Source: Superficieibacter electus
GTDB lineage: Bacteria; Pseudomonadota; Gammaproteobacteria; Enterobacterales; Enterobacteriaceae
Length of the DNA stretch: 64,000 nt
Direction of reading: 5' to 3'
NCBI RefSeq assembly: GCF_002915575.1
Contig: NZ_PQGD01000014.1
Location: 62,001-126,000 of the forward strand
The position numbers and the translations under genes were made by a program. The first letter of the stretch is position 1, and each line of letters begins with the position of its first letter. This document shows, piece after piece, positions 1 to 9,494 of this stretch. Below the pieces are notes generated by a model. It was not told the DNA's origin and searched no databases. It saw only the letters and a program-made list of their open reading frames with translations.

Positions 1-1
1 T

Positions 2-1099
<1,098 letters not shown>

Positions 1100-1124
1100 T
1101 ACCGGGTTAACCGTATGACCAAAA

Positions 1125-1142
1125 GAGGGGCGCAAGCCCCTC
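1125..1142 (+). terminator. Hairpin between lamB and malM
   Basis: GAGGGGC, a GCAA loop, then GCCCCTC forms a 7-bp perfect stem 25 bp after the lamB stop. No T-run follows, so it looks like an mRNA-stabilising or partially attenuating stem inside the operon rather than a full terminator. Confidence 0.45.
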
Positions 1143-1209
1143 AATGTCTTAAGGGGTAGCGCGCTATTGCCTGGCCACCGCTATACCCGGCAATTTTGAG
1201 GTGATAATA

Positions 1210-2136
1210 ATGAAAATGAACAAAAGTCTTGTTGCGCTCTGCCTGACAGCAGGGTTACTGGCCGCCGCGCCGGCAATCAGCCTGGGCGAGGTCAATTACG
1301 TACCGCAAAACACCGCTGCCGCGCCAGCCATCCCGGCCGCTGCGCTACAGCAGCTCACCTGGACGCCAGTTGATCAGTCAAAACAGCAAACCTCGACCAT
1401 TGCTTCCGTCGGACAACGACTCGACGTTGCGGGCATTACTGGTCCGGTTATCGCGTACAGTGTACCGGCCAATATCGGCGAGCTGACCTTAACACTGACC
1501 AGTGAAGTCAACAAACAGAGCAGCGTCTTCGCACCGAACGTGCTGATCCTCGATCAGAACCTGACGCCGTCCGCCTTTTTCCCCAGCAGCTACTTTACCT
1601 ATCAGGAGCCGGGCGTGATGAGCGCAGACCGTCTTGAAGGGGTGATGCGTCTGACACCAGCGCTGGGACAGCAAAAAATTTACGTGCTGGTCTTTACCAC
1701 TGAGAAAGATTTACAGCAAACCACAACGCTGCTGGACCCTGCCAAGGCCTACGCTAAAGGGATCGGTAATGCGGTACCGGATATTCCCGATCCGGTTGCC
1801 CGTCACACCACAGATGGCGTGGTGAAACTGAAAGTGAAAACCAACAGTAGCTCCAGCGTACTGGTTGGCCCGCTGTTTGGTTCATCAAACCAGGGTTCCG
1901 TTACCGTTGGCAATACCGCAGCGCCTGCGTATAGCGCGCCTGCACCGACCGCCGCTCCCGTTGCCAAAAGCGAGCCGGTCCTCAACGATACTGAAGCTTA
2001 CTTTAATCAGGCCATTAAACAGGCTGTCGATAAAGGCGATGTCGATAAGGCATTGAAACTACTTAACGAAGCAGAGCGTCTGGGGTCAACGTCAGCGCGT
2101 TCCACCTTTATCAGCAGTGTAAAAGGCAAGGGGTGA
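1210..2136 (+). CDS. malM: Maltose operon periplasmic protein MalM
   Basis: Last gene of the malK-lamB-malM operon. It encodes a periplasmic protein whose precise role in maltose metabolism is not established. Of the possible starts I choose the ATG at 1210, which follows GAGGTGATAATA, over an in-frame GTG at 1201, because the protein then begins MKMNKSLVALCL, a Sec signal peptide with a hydrophobic core and cleavage near residues 25-28. About 308 residues, the family's usual length. A Pro/Ala-rich linker (AAPAYSAPAPTAAPVAKSEP) lies at about residues 237-256, before a helical C-terminal part. A strong terminator follows, closing the operon. Confidence 0.95.
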   Translation: MKMNKSLVALCLTAGLLAAAPAISLGEVNYVPQNTAAAPAIPAAALQQLTWTPVDQSKQQTSTIASVGQRLDVAGITGPVIAYSVPANIGELTLTLTSEVNKQSSVFAPNVLILDQNLTPSAFFPSSYFTYQEPGVMSADRLEGVMRLTPALGQQKIYVLVFTTEKDLQQTTTLLDPAKAYAKGIGNAVPDIPDPVARHTTDGVVKLKVKTNSSSSVLVGPLFGSSNQGSVTVGNTAAPAYSAPAPTAAPVAKSEPVLNDTEAYFNQAIKQAVDKGDVDKALKLLNEAERLGSTSARSTFISSVKGKG

Positions 2137-2177
2137 TCGTTTCCCCACAATGCTGATGTTTAGGCTTAGCCTTTCGG

Positions 2178-2203
2178 TGCGTCCTTCGGGGCGCACTTTT
2201 TTT
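2178..2203 (+). terminator. Rho-independent terminator of the malK-lamB-malM operon
   Basis: GTGCGTCC, a TTCG tetraloop and GGGCGCAC form an 8-bp stem with one wobble pair, followed directly by a run of seven T. It sits about 40 bp after the malM stop and before ubiC. Confidence 0.88.
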
Positions 2204-2310
2204 GTCTGCACGGCCGTGTTACATATCTGTTGCGCTTTTGCATCTAACCCGCCCCCTGTCGCGCTTTTCTGCGTTACAATAGCTTCAGGCTTTGTACCGG
2301 AGAAACAGGC

Positions 2311-2847
2311 ATGTCACATCCTGCGCTAACGCAATTGCGTGCGCTGCGCTATCTTGATGTTATCCCCTCGCTGAAAACCACACTGCGTGAGTGGCTATTG
2401 CTGGAAGATTCGATGACCAAACGGTTTGAACAGCAGGGGAAAACGGTCACTGTTACTTTACTTCGCGAAGCGTTTGTTGGCCGGGAAGCCATTACAGAAG
2501 AACTGACGCTACTGCCGGAAGAGCCGCGTTACTGGCTGCGGGAGATTATTCTCTGCGCAGATGGCGTCCCCTGGCTGGTGGGCCGTACTGTCGTACCGGA
2601 ATCGACACTCAGCGGCCCTGAACTGGCGTTGCAAAAACTGGGTAAGACCCCGCTGGGGCGTTATTTATTTACCTCATCGACCCTGACCCGAGATTTTATT
2701 GAAGTTGGGAGGAGCGACGAGTTATGGGGGCGGCGCTCGCGTCTTCGGCTCAACGGAAAACCCTTGCTACTGACAGAGTTATTTCTACCGGCATCACCGA
2801 TTTACCAGAAGGAAGAGAGAGATGGAGTGGAGTCTGACGCAGAATAA
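2311..2847 (+). CDS. ubiC: Chorismate pyruvate-lyase UbiC, with read-through C-terminal extension
   Basis: Removes pyruvate from chorismate to give 4-hydroxybenzoate, the first committed step of ubiquinone synthesis. The start is the ATG at 2311 after CCGGAGAAACAGGC. The core ([13 protein letters not shown] at the N-terminus, [36 protein letters not shown]) is UbiC throughout. The E. coli protein, as I recall it, ends at about residue 165 with ASPLY. Here the stop is replaced by a Gln codon and the frame runs 13 residues further, to 178, ending 26 bp inside ubiA. The extension is highly charged ([13 protein letters not shown]) and is simply ubiA's leader and start read in another frame. Catalysis should be unaffected, but translational coupling to ubiA is likely tighter. 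Confidence 0.95.
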   Translation: MSHPALTQLRALRYLDVIPSLKTTLREWLLLEDSMTKRFEQQGKTVTVTLLREAFVGREAITEELTLLPEEPRYWLREIILCADGVPWLVGRTVVPESTLSGPELALQKLGKTPLGRYLFTSSTLTRDFIEVGRSDELWGRRSRLRLNGKPLLLTELFLPASPIYQKEERDGVESDAE

Positions 2848-3697
2848 GCTGTTGGCGTATCACCGCCTGATGCGTACCGACAAACCGATTGGTGCACTGT
2901 TACTATTGTGGCCGACGCTATGGGCACTCTGGGTGGCAACGCCGGGGCTGCCGCCGCTGTGGATACTGGCTGTTTTTGTCGCTGGCGTCTGGCTGATGCG
3001 CGCGGCGGGTTGCGTGATTAATGATTATGCTGACCGCAAGATTGATGGTCATGTGAAGCGCACAGCGAATCGACCGCTGCCCAGCGGGGCGGTTAGTGGT
3101 AAAGAAGCGCGGATGCTGTTTGTGGTGCTGGTGCTGTGCTCTTTCCTGCTGGTATTGACGCTGAACCGGATGACCATCCTGCTTTCCGTTGCTGCGCTGC
3201 TGCTGGCGTGGGTGTATCCATTTATGAAACGCTACACCCATCTGCCGCAGGTAGTGCTTGGTGCGGCTTTCGGCTGGTCGATTCCGATGGCGTTCGCCGC
3301 CGTCAGCGAAACGCTGCCGCTGAGCTGCTGGCTGATGTTCCTGTGCAATATTCTCTGGGCGGTGGCCTACGACACGCAGTATGCGATGGTCGATCGCGAT
3401 GATGACCTGAAGATCGGCGTGAAATCAACGGCGATCCTTTTCGGTCGTCACGATCGGCTGATCATTGGTATTTTGCAGGCGGCGGTACTGGCGTTGATGG
3501 TTGCCATTGGCTGGCTGAATGGACTGGGCAGCGCATTTTACGCGGCGGTGGCCGTGGCGGGCGGGCTGTTTGTGTATCAGCAGAAGCTGATTGTGCATCG
3601 TGAGCGCGATGCCTGTTTTAAGGCGTTTATGAATAATAACTATGTCGGACTGGCACTGTTTGTCGGGCTGGCGGTAAGTTACTGGTCATTCGTATAA
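2822..3697 (+). CDS. ubiA: 4-hydroxybenzoate polyprenyltransferase UbiA
   Basis: Inner-membrane prenyltransferase that attaches the octaprenyl tail to 4-hydroxybenzoate, the step after UbiC. Multiple membrane helices are visible, together with both Asp-rich Mg-diphosphate motifs of the UbiA superfamily: [15 protein letters not shown] near residue 71 and [12 protein letters not shown] near residue 190. The start is ATG 2822 with GGAAGAGAGAG just upstream, inside the 3' end of ubiC. 291 residues, normal length. The last codons and stop lie in the first unit of the 76-bp tandem repeat that follows. Confidence 0.97.
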   Translation: MEWSLTQNKLLAYHRLMRTDKPIGALLLLWPTLWALWVATPGLPPLWILAVFVAGVWLMRAAGCVINDYADRKIDGHVKRTANRPLPSGAVSGKEARMLFVVLVLCSFLLVLTLNRMTILLSVAALLLAWVYPFMKRYTHLPQVVLGAAFGWSIPMAFAAVSETLPLSCWLMFLCNILWAVAYDTQYAMVDRDDDLKIGVKSTAILFGRHDRLIIGILQAAVLALMVAIGWLNGLGSAFYAAVAVAGGLFVYQQKLIVHRERDACFKAFMNNNYVGLALFVGLAVSYWSFV

Positions 3698-3909
3698 CGT
3701 TGGCTTTTGAGAGTAGACCTGCCGGGTGACGGCTTCGCCTTACCCGGCCTACGAATGCTGGTCATTCGTATAACGTTAGCTTTTCAGCGTAGACCTGCCG
3801 GGTGGCGGCTTCGCCTTACCCGGCTTACGAATGCTGGTCATTCGTATAACGTTAGCTTTTCAGCGTAGATCTGCCGGGTGACGGCTTCGCCTTACCCGGC
3901 CTACGGATG
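3682..3909 (+). repeat. Three tandem 76-bp units, each with a REP hairpin
   Basis: Three near-identical units begin at 3682, 3758 and 3834. Each starts CTGGTCATTCGTATAACGTT, which in the first unit is the end of ubiA including its stop codon. Each continues through GCCGGGTGACGGCTTCGCC and TTACCCGGC, a typical REP palindrome. The copies differ at only a few positions (for example CTTTTGAGAG versus CTTTTCAGCG, and GTGACGG versus GTGGCGG). The unit therefore duplicated together with the ubiA 3' end. This is a BIME-like structure between convergent ubiA and plsB. Confidence 0.9.
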
Positions 3910-3926
3910 CCTGAATGTCAGCCACT

Positions 3927-3958
3927 GTAGGCCTGTGCAAGCGCAGCGCCGCCAGGCA
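3927..3958 (+). repeat. REP element in inverse orientation
   Basis: GTAGGCCTGTGCAAGCGCAG followed by CGCCGCCAGGCA is the complementary, imperfect type of REP palindrome. It lies just after the tandem array and 42 bp before the plsB stop, so the whole cluster forms a BIME between the two convergent genes. Confidence 0.65.
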
Positions 3959-3999
3959 TTGCAGCGGCGTTGCATATGCCCGTATCCCGGCCTTTTTTC

Positions 4000-6420
4000 T
4001 TACTCGCCCTGCGCCGCGCTCTCAATCGTTAACCGTACGTCAGACGTAATTAACTCTGCCAGCATCTGATACACCTTCATGGTTTCTGCTGGTTCTGCAT
4101 CGCCGGTATCGCTGATATAGCCTTCATCACGCAGCGTGAGCACCAGAGAACTGAAGACCGCTTTATCGAAGAACTCAGGGGCGTTGATGCCGTGTAACAC
4201 GGACAAACGTTGCGCCACGGTACGGCTCTCTTTCTCCAGCGTGCCACGGTTGATCGACGGGTTAGCACTGAGTAGCCAGAAGGTAATGGCATAGCGCTGT
4301 AGCGTTTCACGTGCGCCTGCCGCCAGCAGTTGTAACGTGCGGGCTCGGGCCGGGTTAATACGGAACTCCGCTTCCTCAAGGGTAATCAGACCCTGGCGCG
4401 CCATCTCTGCCGTCAATGCGTCAATCACCCCTGCCACTTCACTGCTATCCCAGCGCAGGAACAGTTCGGCTTTCAGCATCGGGTACAGCAATTCCACATG
4501 GCGCAGCAGCGCGTCACGTGAAATCTGCCGATACTGCGTCACAATGGCCGCAATCAGTGATGGCAGCATCAGCATATGCGCAATATTGTTGCGATAGTAG
4601 GTCATCAGCACCGCCTGCTCGCGTGGCAGGACGATAATATCGCCAATAGTATCTTTCTCGACCAGGAACTTATTCATCTGCAATGCATGTTCAATAAGCT
4701 CGTTTGCGCTCGCCACAGGCGCGGTCGCATCGGGCGAATAGGGCACGTTGCGTAACAGATCGAGATAACATTCCAGTTGCTGCGTTAATTGCTCGCGGGT
4801 AAGGGAACGTTGGCGGGAAGCCAGCAGGGCGGTGCAGCACAGGTTCATGGCGTTGGCTGCGCCCGCATTGTTGATGCGCACCATTAAATCGGCGGCAATA
4901 TGGTTTACCGTTGGCGTCAACCAGGCCGGGCGTACCGCTTCAATGGGGTCGATAGCGTCACGCCACTCAGGAACGTGCTGGTTAAGGTACGTCATCAGCG
5001 GCATTGGCTCGCCAAAGTTAACGTAGCCCTGACCGAGATTACGCAGCTTGCTTAAACCACGCATCATTTGCAGCAGATTTTCTTTTTCTTTGGTCGCGCC
5101 GCGCAGCTCTTTGGCATAAGTGCCGACTTCCATCACGTGCTCGTAGCCGATGTAAATCGGCACCAGGGTAATTGGACGCGTACCGCCACGCAGCATTGCC
5201 TGAATCGTCATCGACAGCGTGCCGGTTTTCGGGTCCAGCAGGCGACCGGTGCGCGAGCGGCCCCCTTCGACAAAGTATTCGACTGAATAGCCACGGCTGA
5301 ACAGCTCGCCCAGATATTCGCGGAATACCGTCGAATAGAGCTTATTGCCCTTAAACGTACGGCGGATGAAGAATGCACCCAGACGGCGGAAAATCGGGCC
5401 GGCAGGCCAGAAGTTCAGATTGATACCGGCGGCAATATGCGGCGGCACCAGGCCCTGATGATAAAGCACATAAGAGAGCAGCATGTAGTCCATATGGCTG
5501 CGGTGGCAGGGCACGTAGACAATCTCATGGCCATCATGCGCCAGTTGCCGTACCCGCTCGGCATTATGGACGTTAATCCCCTGATACAGACGGTTCCAGG
5601 TGAAGCCGAGAATGCGGTCGGTCAGGCGGATCATTTCGTAAGAAAAGTTAGCGGCAATCTCTTCCATCAGCGCAATGGCATTCTGCTGCGCTTTTTCATG
5701 GGAGATTTTTTTGCTCCGCGCTTCATCTTCAACCGCGCGAGCAATGGCTTTGGACGCCAGCAGCTTATTAAACAGATCCTGACGTGCAGGCAGGCGCGGC
5801 CCGACGGCCGCCAGACGCTGCCGGGCAAAGTGCATACGCGCAACGCGCGCCAGCTTTTGCGCAATGATTTTATCCGTGCCATGCTCGTCAGCCATGCGGC
5901 GTAAAGAGACGGACGGCGAGAAGCGAACAAAGCTGTCGCGCCCCAGCCAGGAAACGGCAAAAAACTTTTGTATGCCGTTAAGCATTCGCAGCGGCGGGTT
6001 AACCTCACCTTTTTCACGACCTGGCGAACGGCCAAACATCACGGATACTGGCACCATTTGTACGTCAAGGCCCGGATTACTGCGATGCAGATCCAGATAG
6101 TCGTGAAAGAGTTTGATAGACTCTTCTTTCGGCGTGTAGTAAGTAAACACGCGCGGTCCGCCGTGAATAAATACGTAACGCGGCAGCAAGGTACCGTCGA
6201 TCTCCAGCGGCTCCAGCGGGTCGGGGAGATCGTGCGCCAGACACTGGGCGCGCAGCGTGAGCAGGTCCGCTTTTGAGTTGTACGGCAAGACGTACATGAT
6301 AGGGCGGGAGGTATCCAGACCCAGTTCCTGCGCGGGTTCCGCCGGAATAGACTTGCTCTTTACCAGAACGCTTAATGGTAAATTCAGTAATTTGTAGTAA
6401 ATTCGTGGCCAGCCGGACAT
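4000..6420 (-). CDS. plsB: Glycerol-3-phosphate 1-O-acyltransferase PlsB
   Basis: Membrane-bound enzyme that acylates sn-glycerol-3-phosphate at position 1, the first step of phospholipid synthesis. 806 residues against about 807 in E. coli. It starts [17 protein letters not shown]. The acyltransferase HX4D motif is visible (HRSHMD, around residue 306), as are the substrate-binding blocks with [16 protein letters not shown] and a later PxxxP-type block. It is divergent from dgkA, which also acts on lipid turnover (diacylglycerol kinase), with 129 bp between them for both promoters. Well conserved end to end. Confidence 0.98.
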   Translation of the reverse strand: MSGWPRIYYKLLNLPLSVLVKSKSIPAEPAQELGLDTSRPIMYVLPYNSKADLLTLRAQCLAHDLPDPLEPLEIDGTLLPRYVFIHGGPRVFTYYTPKEESIKLFHDYLDLHRSNPGLDVQMVPVSVMFGRSPGREKGEVNPPLRMLNGIQKFFAVSWLGRDSFVRFSPSVSLRRMADEHGTDKIIAQKLARVARMHFARQRLAAVGPRLPARQDLFNKLLASKAIARAVEDEARSKKISHEKAQQNAIALMEEIAANFSYEMIRLTDRILGFTWNRLYQGINVHNAERVRQLAHDGHEIVYVPCHRSHMDYMLLSYVLYHQGLVPPHIAAGINLNFWPAGPIFRRLGAFFIRRTFKGNKLYSTVFREYLGELFSRGYSVEYFVEGGRSRTGRLLDPKTGTLSMTIQAMLRGGTRPITLVPIYIGYEHVMEVGTYAKELRGATKEKENLLQMMRGLSKLRNLGQGYVNFGEPMPLMTYLNQHVPEWRDAIDPIEAVRPAWLTPTVNHIAADLMVRINNAGAANAMNLCCTALLASRQRSLTREQLTQQLECYLDLLRNVPYSPDATAPVASANELIEHALQMNKFLVEKDTIGDIIVLPREQAVLMTYYRNNIAHMLMLPSLIAAIVTQYRQISRDALLRHVELLYPMLKAELFLRWDSSEVAGVIDALTAEMARQGLITLEEAEFRINPARARTLQLLAAGARETLQRYAITFWLLSANPSINRGTLEKESRTVAQRLSVLHGINAPEFFDKAVFSSLVLTLRDEGYISDTGDAEPAETMKVYQMLAELITSDVRLTIESAAQGE

Positions 6421-6549
6421 AAACGATGTGAAGCCTCTGGTTAATCATGCAAATGCGCTGCAAGGATATCAGAAAGTGAACCGATTTTCTGAGCTTACGC
6501 AGGAAGCGCGCTATATCATTGACGCTAATAATGTAAAAAGGTTCTTTTA

Positions 6550-6918
6550 ATGGCCAATAATACCACCGGATTGACCCGGATTATCAACGCAGCGGGTTAT
6601 TCCTGGAAAGGATTTCGTGCGGCATGGATCAACGAAGCGGCTTTTCGCCAGGAAGGCGTGGCGGCCGTAGTGGCCGTCATCATCGCCTGCTGGCTGGATG
6701 TTGATCCGGTAACGCGCGTCCTGCTGATTGGTTCGGTACTGCTGGTAATGATCGTGGAAATTTTAAACAGTGCAATTGAAGCGGTCGTGGACCGTATAGG
6801 AACGGAGCGGCACGAGTTGTCGGGCCGTGCTAAGGACATGGGATCGGCGGCAGTGCTACTGGCGATTATTATCGCGTTAGTCACCTGGGCGACCTTATTG
6901 TGGTCTCATTTTGGTTAA
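6550..6918 (+). CDS. dgkA: Diacylglycerol kinase DgkA
   Basis: Small trimeric inner-membrane kinase that phosphorylates diacylglycerol released during membrane-derived oligosaccharide synthesis, returning it to phosphatidate. 122 residues, three transmembrane helices and an N-terminal amphipathic helix. The family signature EILNSAIEAVVDRI, with catalytic Glu and Asn residues, and LSGRAKDMGSAAV are present. The start ATG at 6550 follows AAAGGTTC. lexA begins 109 bp downstream after its own SOS promoter. Confidence 0.98.
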   Translation: MANNTTGLTRIINAAGYSWKGFRAAWINEAAFRQEGVAAVVAVIIACWLDVDPVTRVLLIGSVLLVMIVEILNSAIEAVVDRIGTERHELSGRAKDMGSAAVLLAIIIALVTWATLLWSHFG

Positions 6919-6982
6919 AGGTCGCAAAAGCCGAAAAGACTCCTGTTTTTTGTGCGATTTACGGTTCCAAAATCACCGTTGA

Positions 6983-7019
6983 CTGTATATACTCACAGCA
7001 CAACTGTATATACACCCAG
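6983..7019 (+). promoter_or_regulatory. Two LexA (SOS) boxes upstream of lexA
   Basis: CTGTATATACTCACAG at 6983-6998 and CTGTATATACACCCAG at 7004-7019 both fit the CTG-N10-CAG LexA consensus. Their centre spacing is 21 bp, the tandem arrangement known for E. coli lexA autoregulation. The lexA ATG follows 8 bp after the second box, preceded by GGGGGCGGA. Confidence 0.95.
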
Positions 7020-7027
7020 GGGGCGGA

Positions 7028-7636
7028 ATGAAAGCGTTAACGGCCAGGCAGCAAGAGGTGTTCGATCTCATCCGGGATCACATCAGCCAGACAGGCATGC
7101 CACCGACGCGTGCGGAAATTGCGCAACGTTTGGGGTTCCGTTCCCCAAATGCAGCGGAAGAACACCTTAAAGCACTGGCGCGTAAAGGGGTGATTGAAAT
7201 CGTTACCGGCGCATCACGTGGTATTCGTCTGCTGATTGAGGAAGAAGAAGGTATTCCGCTTATCGGCCGCGTGGCTGCAGGTGAGCCGCTGCTGGCGCAG
7301 CAACATATTGAAAGCCATTATCAGGTTGACCCGTCTTTGTTTAAACCGAACGCCGATTTCCTGTTGCGCGTTAGCGGTATGTCGATGAAAGACATTGGCA
7401 TTATGGACGGTGATTTACTGGCGGTACATAAAACACAGGACGTGCGTAATGGCCAGGTGGTTGTCGCGCGCATTGATGAAGAAGTAACCGTTAAGCGGCT
7501 GAAAAAACAGGGTAACGTAGTCGAGTTGTTACCGGAAAACAGCGAGTTTTCCCCTATTGTCGTTGATCTGCGCAAACAAAGCTTCTCTATTGAAGGGCTG
7601 GCTGTCGGCGTGATTCGTAACGGCGAATGGCTATAA
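7028..7636 (+). CDS. lexA: SOS repressor LexA
   Basis: Represses the SOS regulon by binding CTG-N10-CAG boxes. RecA filaments on single-stranded DNA trigger its self-cleavage. 202 residues. The winged-helix DNA-binding domain covers residues 1-69 (recognition region [13 protein letters not shown]). The scissile Ala84-Gly85 bond is intact in RVAAGEP, and the catalytic dyad Ser119 (VSGMSM) and Lys156 (VTVKRL) are at the canonical positions. The ATG at 7028 is preceded by GGGGGCGGA and two SOS boxes. In E. coli dinF follows as an SOS operon partner. Here the next gene is yjbJ, about 200 bp downstream. Confidence 0.99.
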   Translation: MKALTARQQEVFDLIRDHISQTGMPPTRAEIAQRLGFRSPNAAEEHLKALARKGVIEIVTGASRGIRLLIEEEEGIPLIGRVAAGEPLLAQQHIESHYQVDPSLFKPNADFLLRVSGMSMKDIGIMDGDLLAVHKTQDVRNGQVVVARIDEEVTVKRLKKQGNVVELLPENSEFSPIVVDLRKQSFSIEGLAVGVIRNGEWL

Positions 7637-7648
7637 AATGCTTCTGAT

Positions 7649-7675
7649 GACGGCGGCGCTCGCAGCACCGCCGTC
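7649..7675 (+). terminator. Hairpin after lexA
   Basis: GACGGCGG and CCGCCGTC form a perfect 8-bp stem 12 bp after the lexA stop. No T-run follows, so termination strength is uncertain. It stands where dinF would begin in E. coli. Confidence 0.5.
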
Positions 7676-7843
7676 ACCCCCTTACTTGTCCTCGTTATCA
7701 TCTCGCCCGCAGGGTTAAATATTCTTAATTCCCCGCAGAGTGCAGGATCGTCATCTACACTTATTCTTACGTTCAGCAGAAAACACAGCTTATCTGGACG
7801 ACAGAATTCAAATGATTTGTACCCCAACAATGAGGACATAATT

Positions 7844-8053
7844 ATGAATAAAGACCAAGTAGGTGGTAACTGGAAGCAGTTCAAAGGTAAAGCGAAAGAA
7901 CAATGGGGTAAACTGACCGATGACGACATGACCGTCATTGAAGGTAAACGTGACCAGCTGGTAGGTAAAATCCAGGAACGTTACGGTTACGAGAAAGATC
8001 AGGCGGAAACGGAAGTAAAAGACTGGGAAACCCGTCACGATTACCGCTGGTAG
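7844..8053 (+). CDS. yjbJ: CsbD-family stress protein YjbJ
   Basis: Small, soluble, highly charged protein of the CsbD family (69 residues). It is abundant in stationary phase in E. coli, with no defined molecular function. The chosen start is ATG 7844 (MNKDQVGGNWKQFKGKAKEQ), preceded by TGAGGACATAATT. An in-frame upstream start at 7817 would add nine residues lacking in the family. The CsbD pattern (NWKQFKGKAKEQWGKLTDDD, then GKRDQLVGKIQERYG) is clear. It ends shortly before a strong terminator that overlaps the zur 3' end. Confidence 0.95.
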   Translation: MNKDQVGGNWKQFKGKAKEQWGKLTDDDMTVIEGKRDQLVGKIQERYGYEKDQAETEVKDWETRHDYRW

Positions 8054-8118
8054 TAGCGAACTCAGTCACCGCTGAGATGATCCTACCCGAGGTACATGGA
8101 GGTACCACCCCATGAGAA

Positions 8119-8146
8119 GCCGCGATGAGTTTAGCGCGGCTTTTTC
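8119..8146 (+). terminator. Terminator of yjbJ, overlapping the end of zur
   Basis: GCCGCG and CGCGGC form a stem around a 10-base loop, followed by TTTTTC. The right arm and T-run lie inside the last codons of the convergent zur gene. Confidence 0.8.
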
Positions 8147-8643
8147 TTTACCTGGATACTGTGATCGTGTTGACACTCACCCGGATGGCGGCAGGCCTCC
8201 ACTTCGGCACAGTCTGCACACAGGCCGTGGGCTTCTATTACGTTGTGGCGCAGGGCAAAGCCCATCCGTGCCGCCAGCGCATGCATAATATCTTCCACCC
8301 CATCGGCACCTTCCTCTTTTACCACGCCACAGCGGTCACAGATAAACATCGCTGAGGTATGGGAATGATCGAAGAGATGGCACAGCACATAGCTGTTGGT
8401 TGATTCCACCTTATGTACAAACCCCTGCTCGAGTAAAAACTCCAGCGCGCGATAGACCGTCGGCGGTTTAGCCTGCGGTTCTTTATCACGCAGCAGATCG
8501 AGCAGGTCGTAAGCGCTGATCGCACCCTGTTGCAGGCTCATCAACCGCAGCACTTCAAGACGCTGCGGCGTCAGGCGCACATTGCGTTGCAGGCACAGCT
8601 TTTCAGCCTGCGCTAACATCTCTTGCGAAGTGGTCTTATCCAT
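8131..8643 (-). CDS. zur: Zinc uptake regulator Zur
   Basis: Fur-family repressor that, with Zn(II) bound, shuts off znuABC and other zinc-uptake genes. 170 residues. The N-terminal winged helix (NVRLTPQRLEVLRLMSLQ, KPPTVYRALEFLLEQGFVHKV) is followed by the metal sites: CDRC near residue 103, HALAARMGFALRHNVIEAHGLC, and a C-terminal CADCAEVEACRH cluster. The His-containing tail CQHDHSIQVKKKPR matches E. coli Zur. The gene is convergent with yjbJ. Confidence 0.97.
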   Translation of the reverse strand: MDKTTSQEMLAQAEKLCLQRNVRLTPQRLEVLRLMSLQQGAISAYDLLDLLRDKEPQAKPPTVYRALEFLLEQGFVHKVESTNSYVLCHLFDHSHTSAMFICDRCGVVKEEGADGVEDIMHALAARMGFALRHNVIEAHGLCADCAEVEACRHPGECQHDHSIQVKKKPR

Positions 8644-8752
8644 AGCGTCCTCACGTGGGGGAAATAATGGTGCAGTTTACCATGTTCTGCGGGAAGTCAG
8701 AAATGGCGGGAATTATATCTGGAAAAGTCGATTTCTTACGCACCAGGAAGAT

Positions 8753-8781
8753 TTGAGGGGAAGCTGTTTTGTGAGTACAAT
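8753..8781 (+). promoter_or_regulatory. Sigma-70 type promoter of the toxin-antitoxin pair
   Basis: TTGAGG at 8753-8758 and TACAAT at 8776-8781 are separated by 17 bp, 24 bp before the antitoxin ATG, which has an AAAGGAGG ribosome site. Elements are read directly from the sequence; transcription is inferred. Confidence 0.6.
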
Positions 8782-8805
8782 GGATGCACGAAAAAGGAGG
8801 GATTT

Positions 8806-9087
8806 ATGGATACCAGAATTAACACCCGTATTTCTGAAGAGCTGAAAAGCGACGTAACACATGTTTTGACTGGCTGTGGGTTAACCGTCAGCGCGGCTAT
8901 CCGTCTGTTTCTGGAAAAGGTCGTTCAGACTCAGGGATTGCCTTTTGAAGTTACCCGTCGCCCCTCACCTAAAACCGCTGCCGCATTACGTGAGACGCAG
9001 GATATTCTTAACAGCCGTAGCGCTCGTTTTGATTCAATGGATGCCATGCTTAAAGGATTGAATGGCAATGGTGAACAAGAGAAGTAA
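8806..9087 (+). CDS. RelB/DinJ-family antitoxin
   Basis: Likely antitoxin of a type II toxin-antitoxin operon. 93 residues. The N-terminal ribbon-helix-helix domain (MDTRINTRISEELKSDVTHVLTG at the start, then SAAIRLFLEKVVQTQGLPFEV) has the RelB/DinJ pattern. The C-terminal half is charged and probably wraps the toxin. The start ATG 8806 follows AAAGGAGGGATTT, an excellent ribosome site. Its last 26 bp overlap the downstream toxin gene, typical of coupled antitoxin-toxin pairs. Antitoxins of this family bind their own promoter, so autorepression is expected. Not part of the E. coli zur-dusA interval that I recall (yjbL, yjbM), hence probably acquired. Confidence 0.85.
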   Translation: MDTRINTRISEELKSDVTHVLTGCGLTVSAAIRLFLEKVVQTQGLPFEVTRRPSPKTAAALRETQDILNSRSARFDSMDAMLKGLNGNGEQEK

Positions 9088-9370
9088 ATTACCGCGGGCG
9101 GTTGAATATACTAAAACCTTCATGAAGTCGTGGGAACGTTATAATCGCTCAGGTCGCTACAACATGAACGACGTTGTAGCTGTTATGCAGTTAATTTTTG
9201 CTAATAAAGTGCTTCCGGCTGAGTATCTTGACCATGAGTTGAAAGGTAACTGGATGGGAACGAGAGAGCTCCACATTGGAGGTGACTTTTTACTTTTATA
9301 CCATATCGATGAGAAGCAGAATATTGTGGTCTTTGTCGATTTGGGTACTCACAGCGAGCTATTTGGTTGA
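9062..9370 (+). CDS. YafQ-family mRNA interferase toxin
   Basis: Predicted RelE-superfamily ribosome-dependent endoribonuclease. 102 residues from ATG 9062; an alternative in-frame ATG at 9068 would drop two residues. The YafQ signature is complete: LDHELKGNWMGTRELH with His58 and His71, then GGDFLLLYHI with Asp75, and the C-terminal GTHSELFG with His97. In E. coli YafQ the equivalent histidines and Asp are the catalytic or binding residues. The gene overlaps the antitoxin by 26 bp, and AAAGGA lies 4-5 bases before the start. All key residues are present, so the toxin looks active. Confidence 0.88.
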   Translation: MAMVNKRSKLPRAVEYTKTFMKSWERYNRSGRYNMNDVVAVMQLIFANKVLPAEYLDHELKGNWMGTRELHIGGDFLLLYHIDEKQNIVVFVDLGTHSELFG

Positions 9371-9494
9371 GGTTTAGCCTCGACCGAAAGAGAATCCTGG
9401 GAAGTATGTTAATCTGGCTTTTCGTCATAAGTATGCCAGAAAGCCTTGCTCAAACCAGTAGAGGCTCAAATCCACCATACATCAGAAGTTTAAA

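Noticed and set aside
3136-3402. 88-codon alternative plus-strand frame inside ubiA
   Set aside because: Out-of-frame shadow of the ubiA coding sequence.
3700-3960. CRISPR array suspected from the regular repeats after ubiA
   Set aside because: The three units are contiguous 76-bp tandem copies with REP hairpins and no unique spacers.
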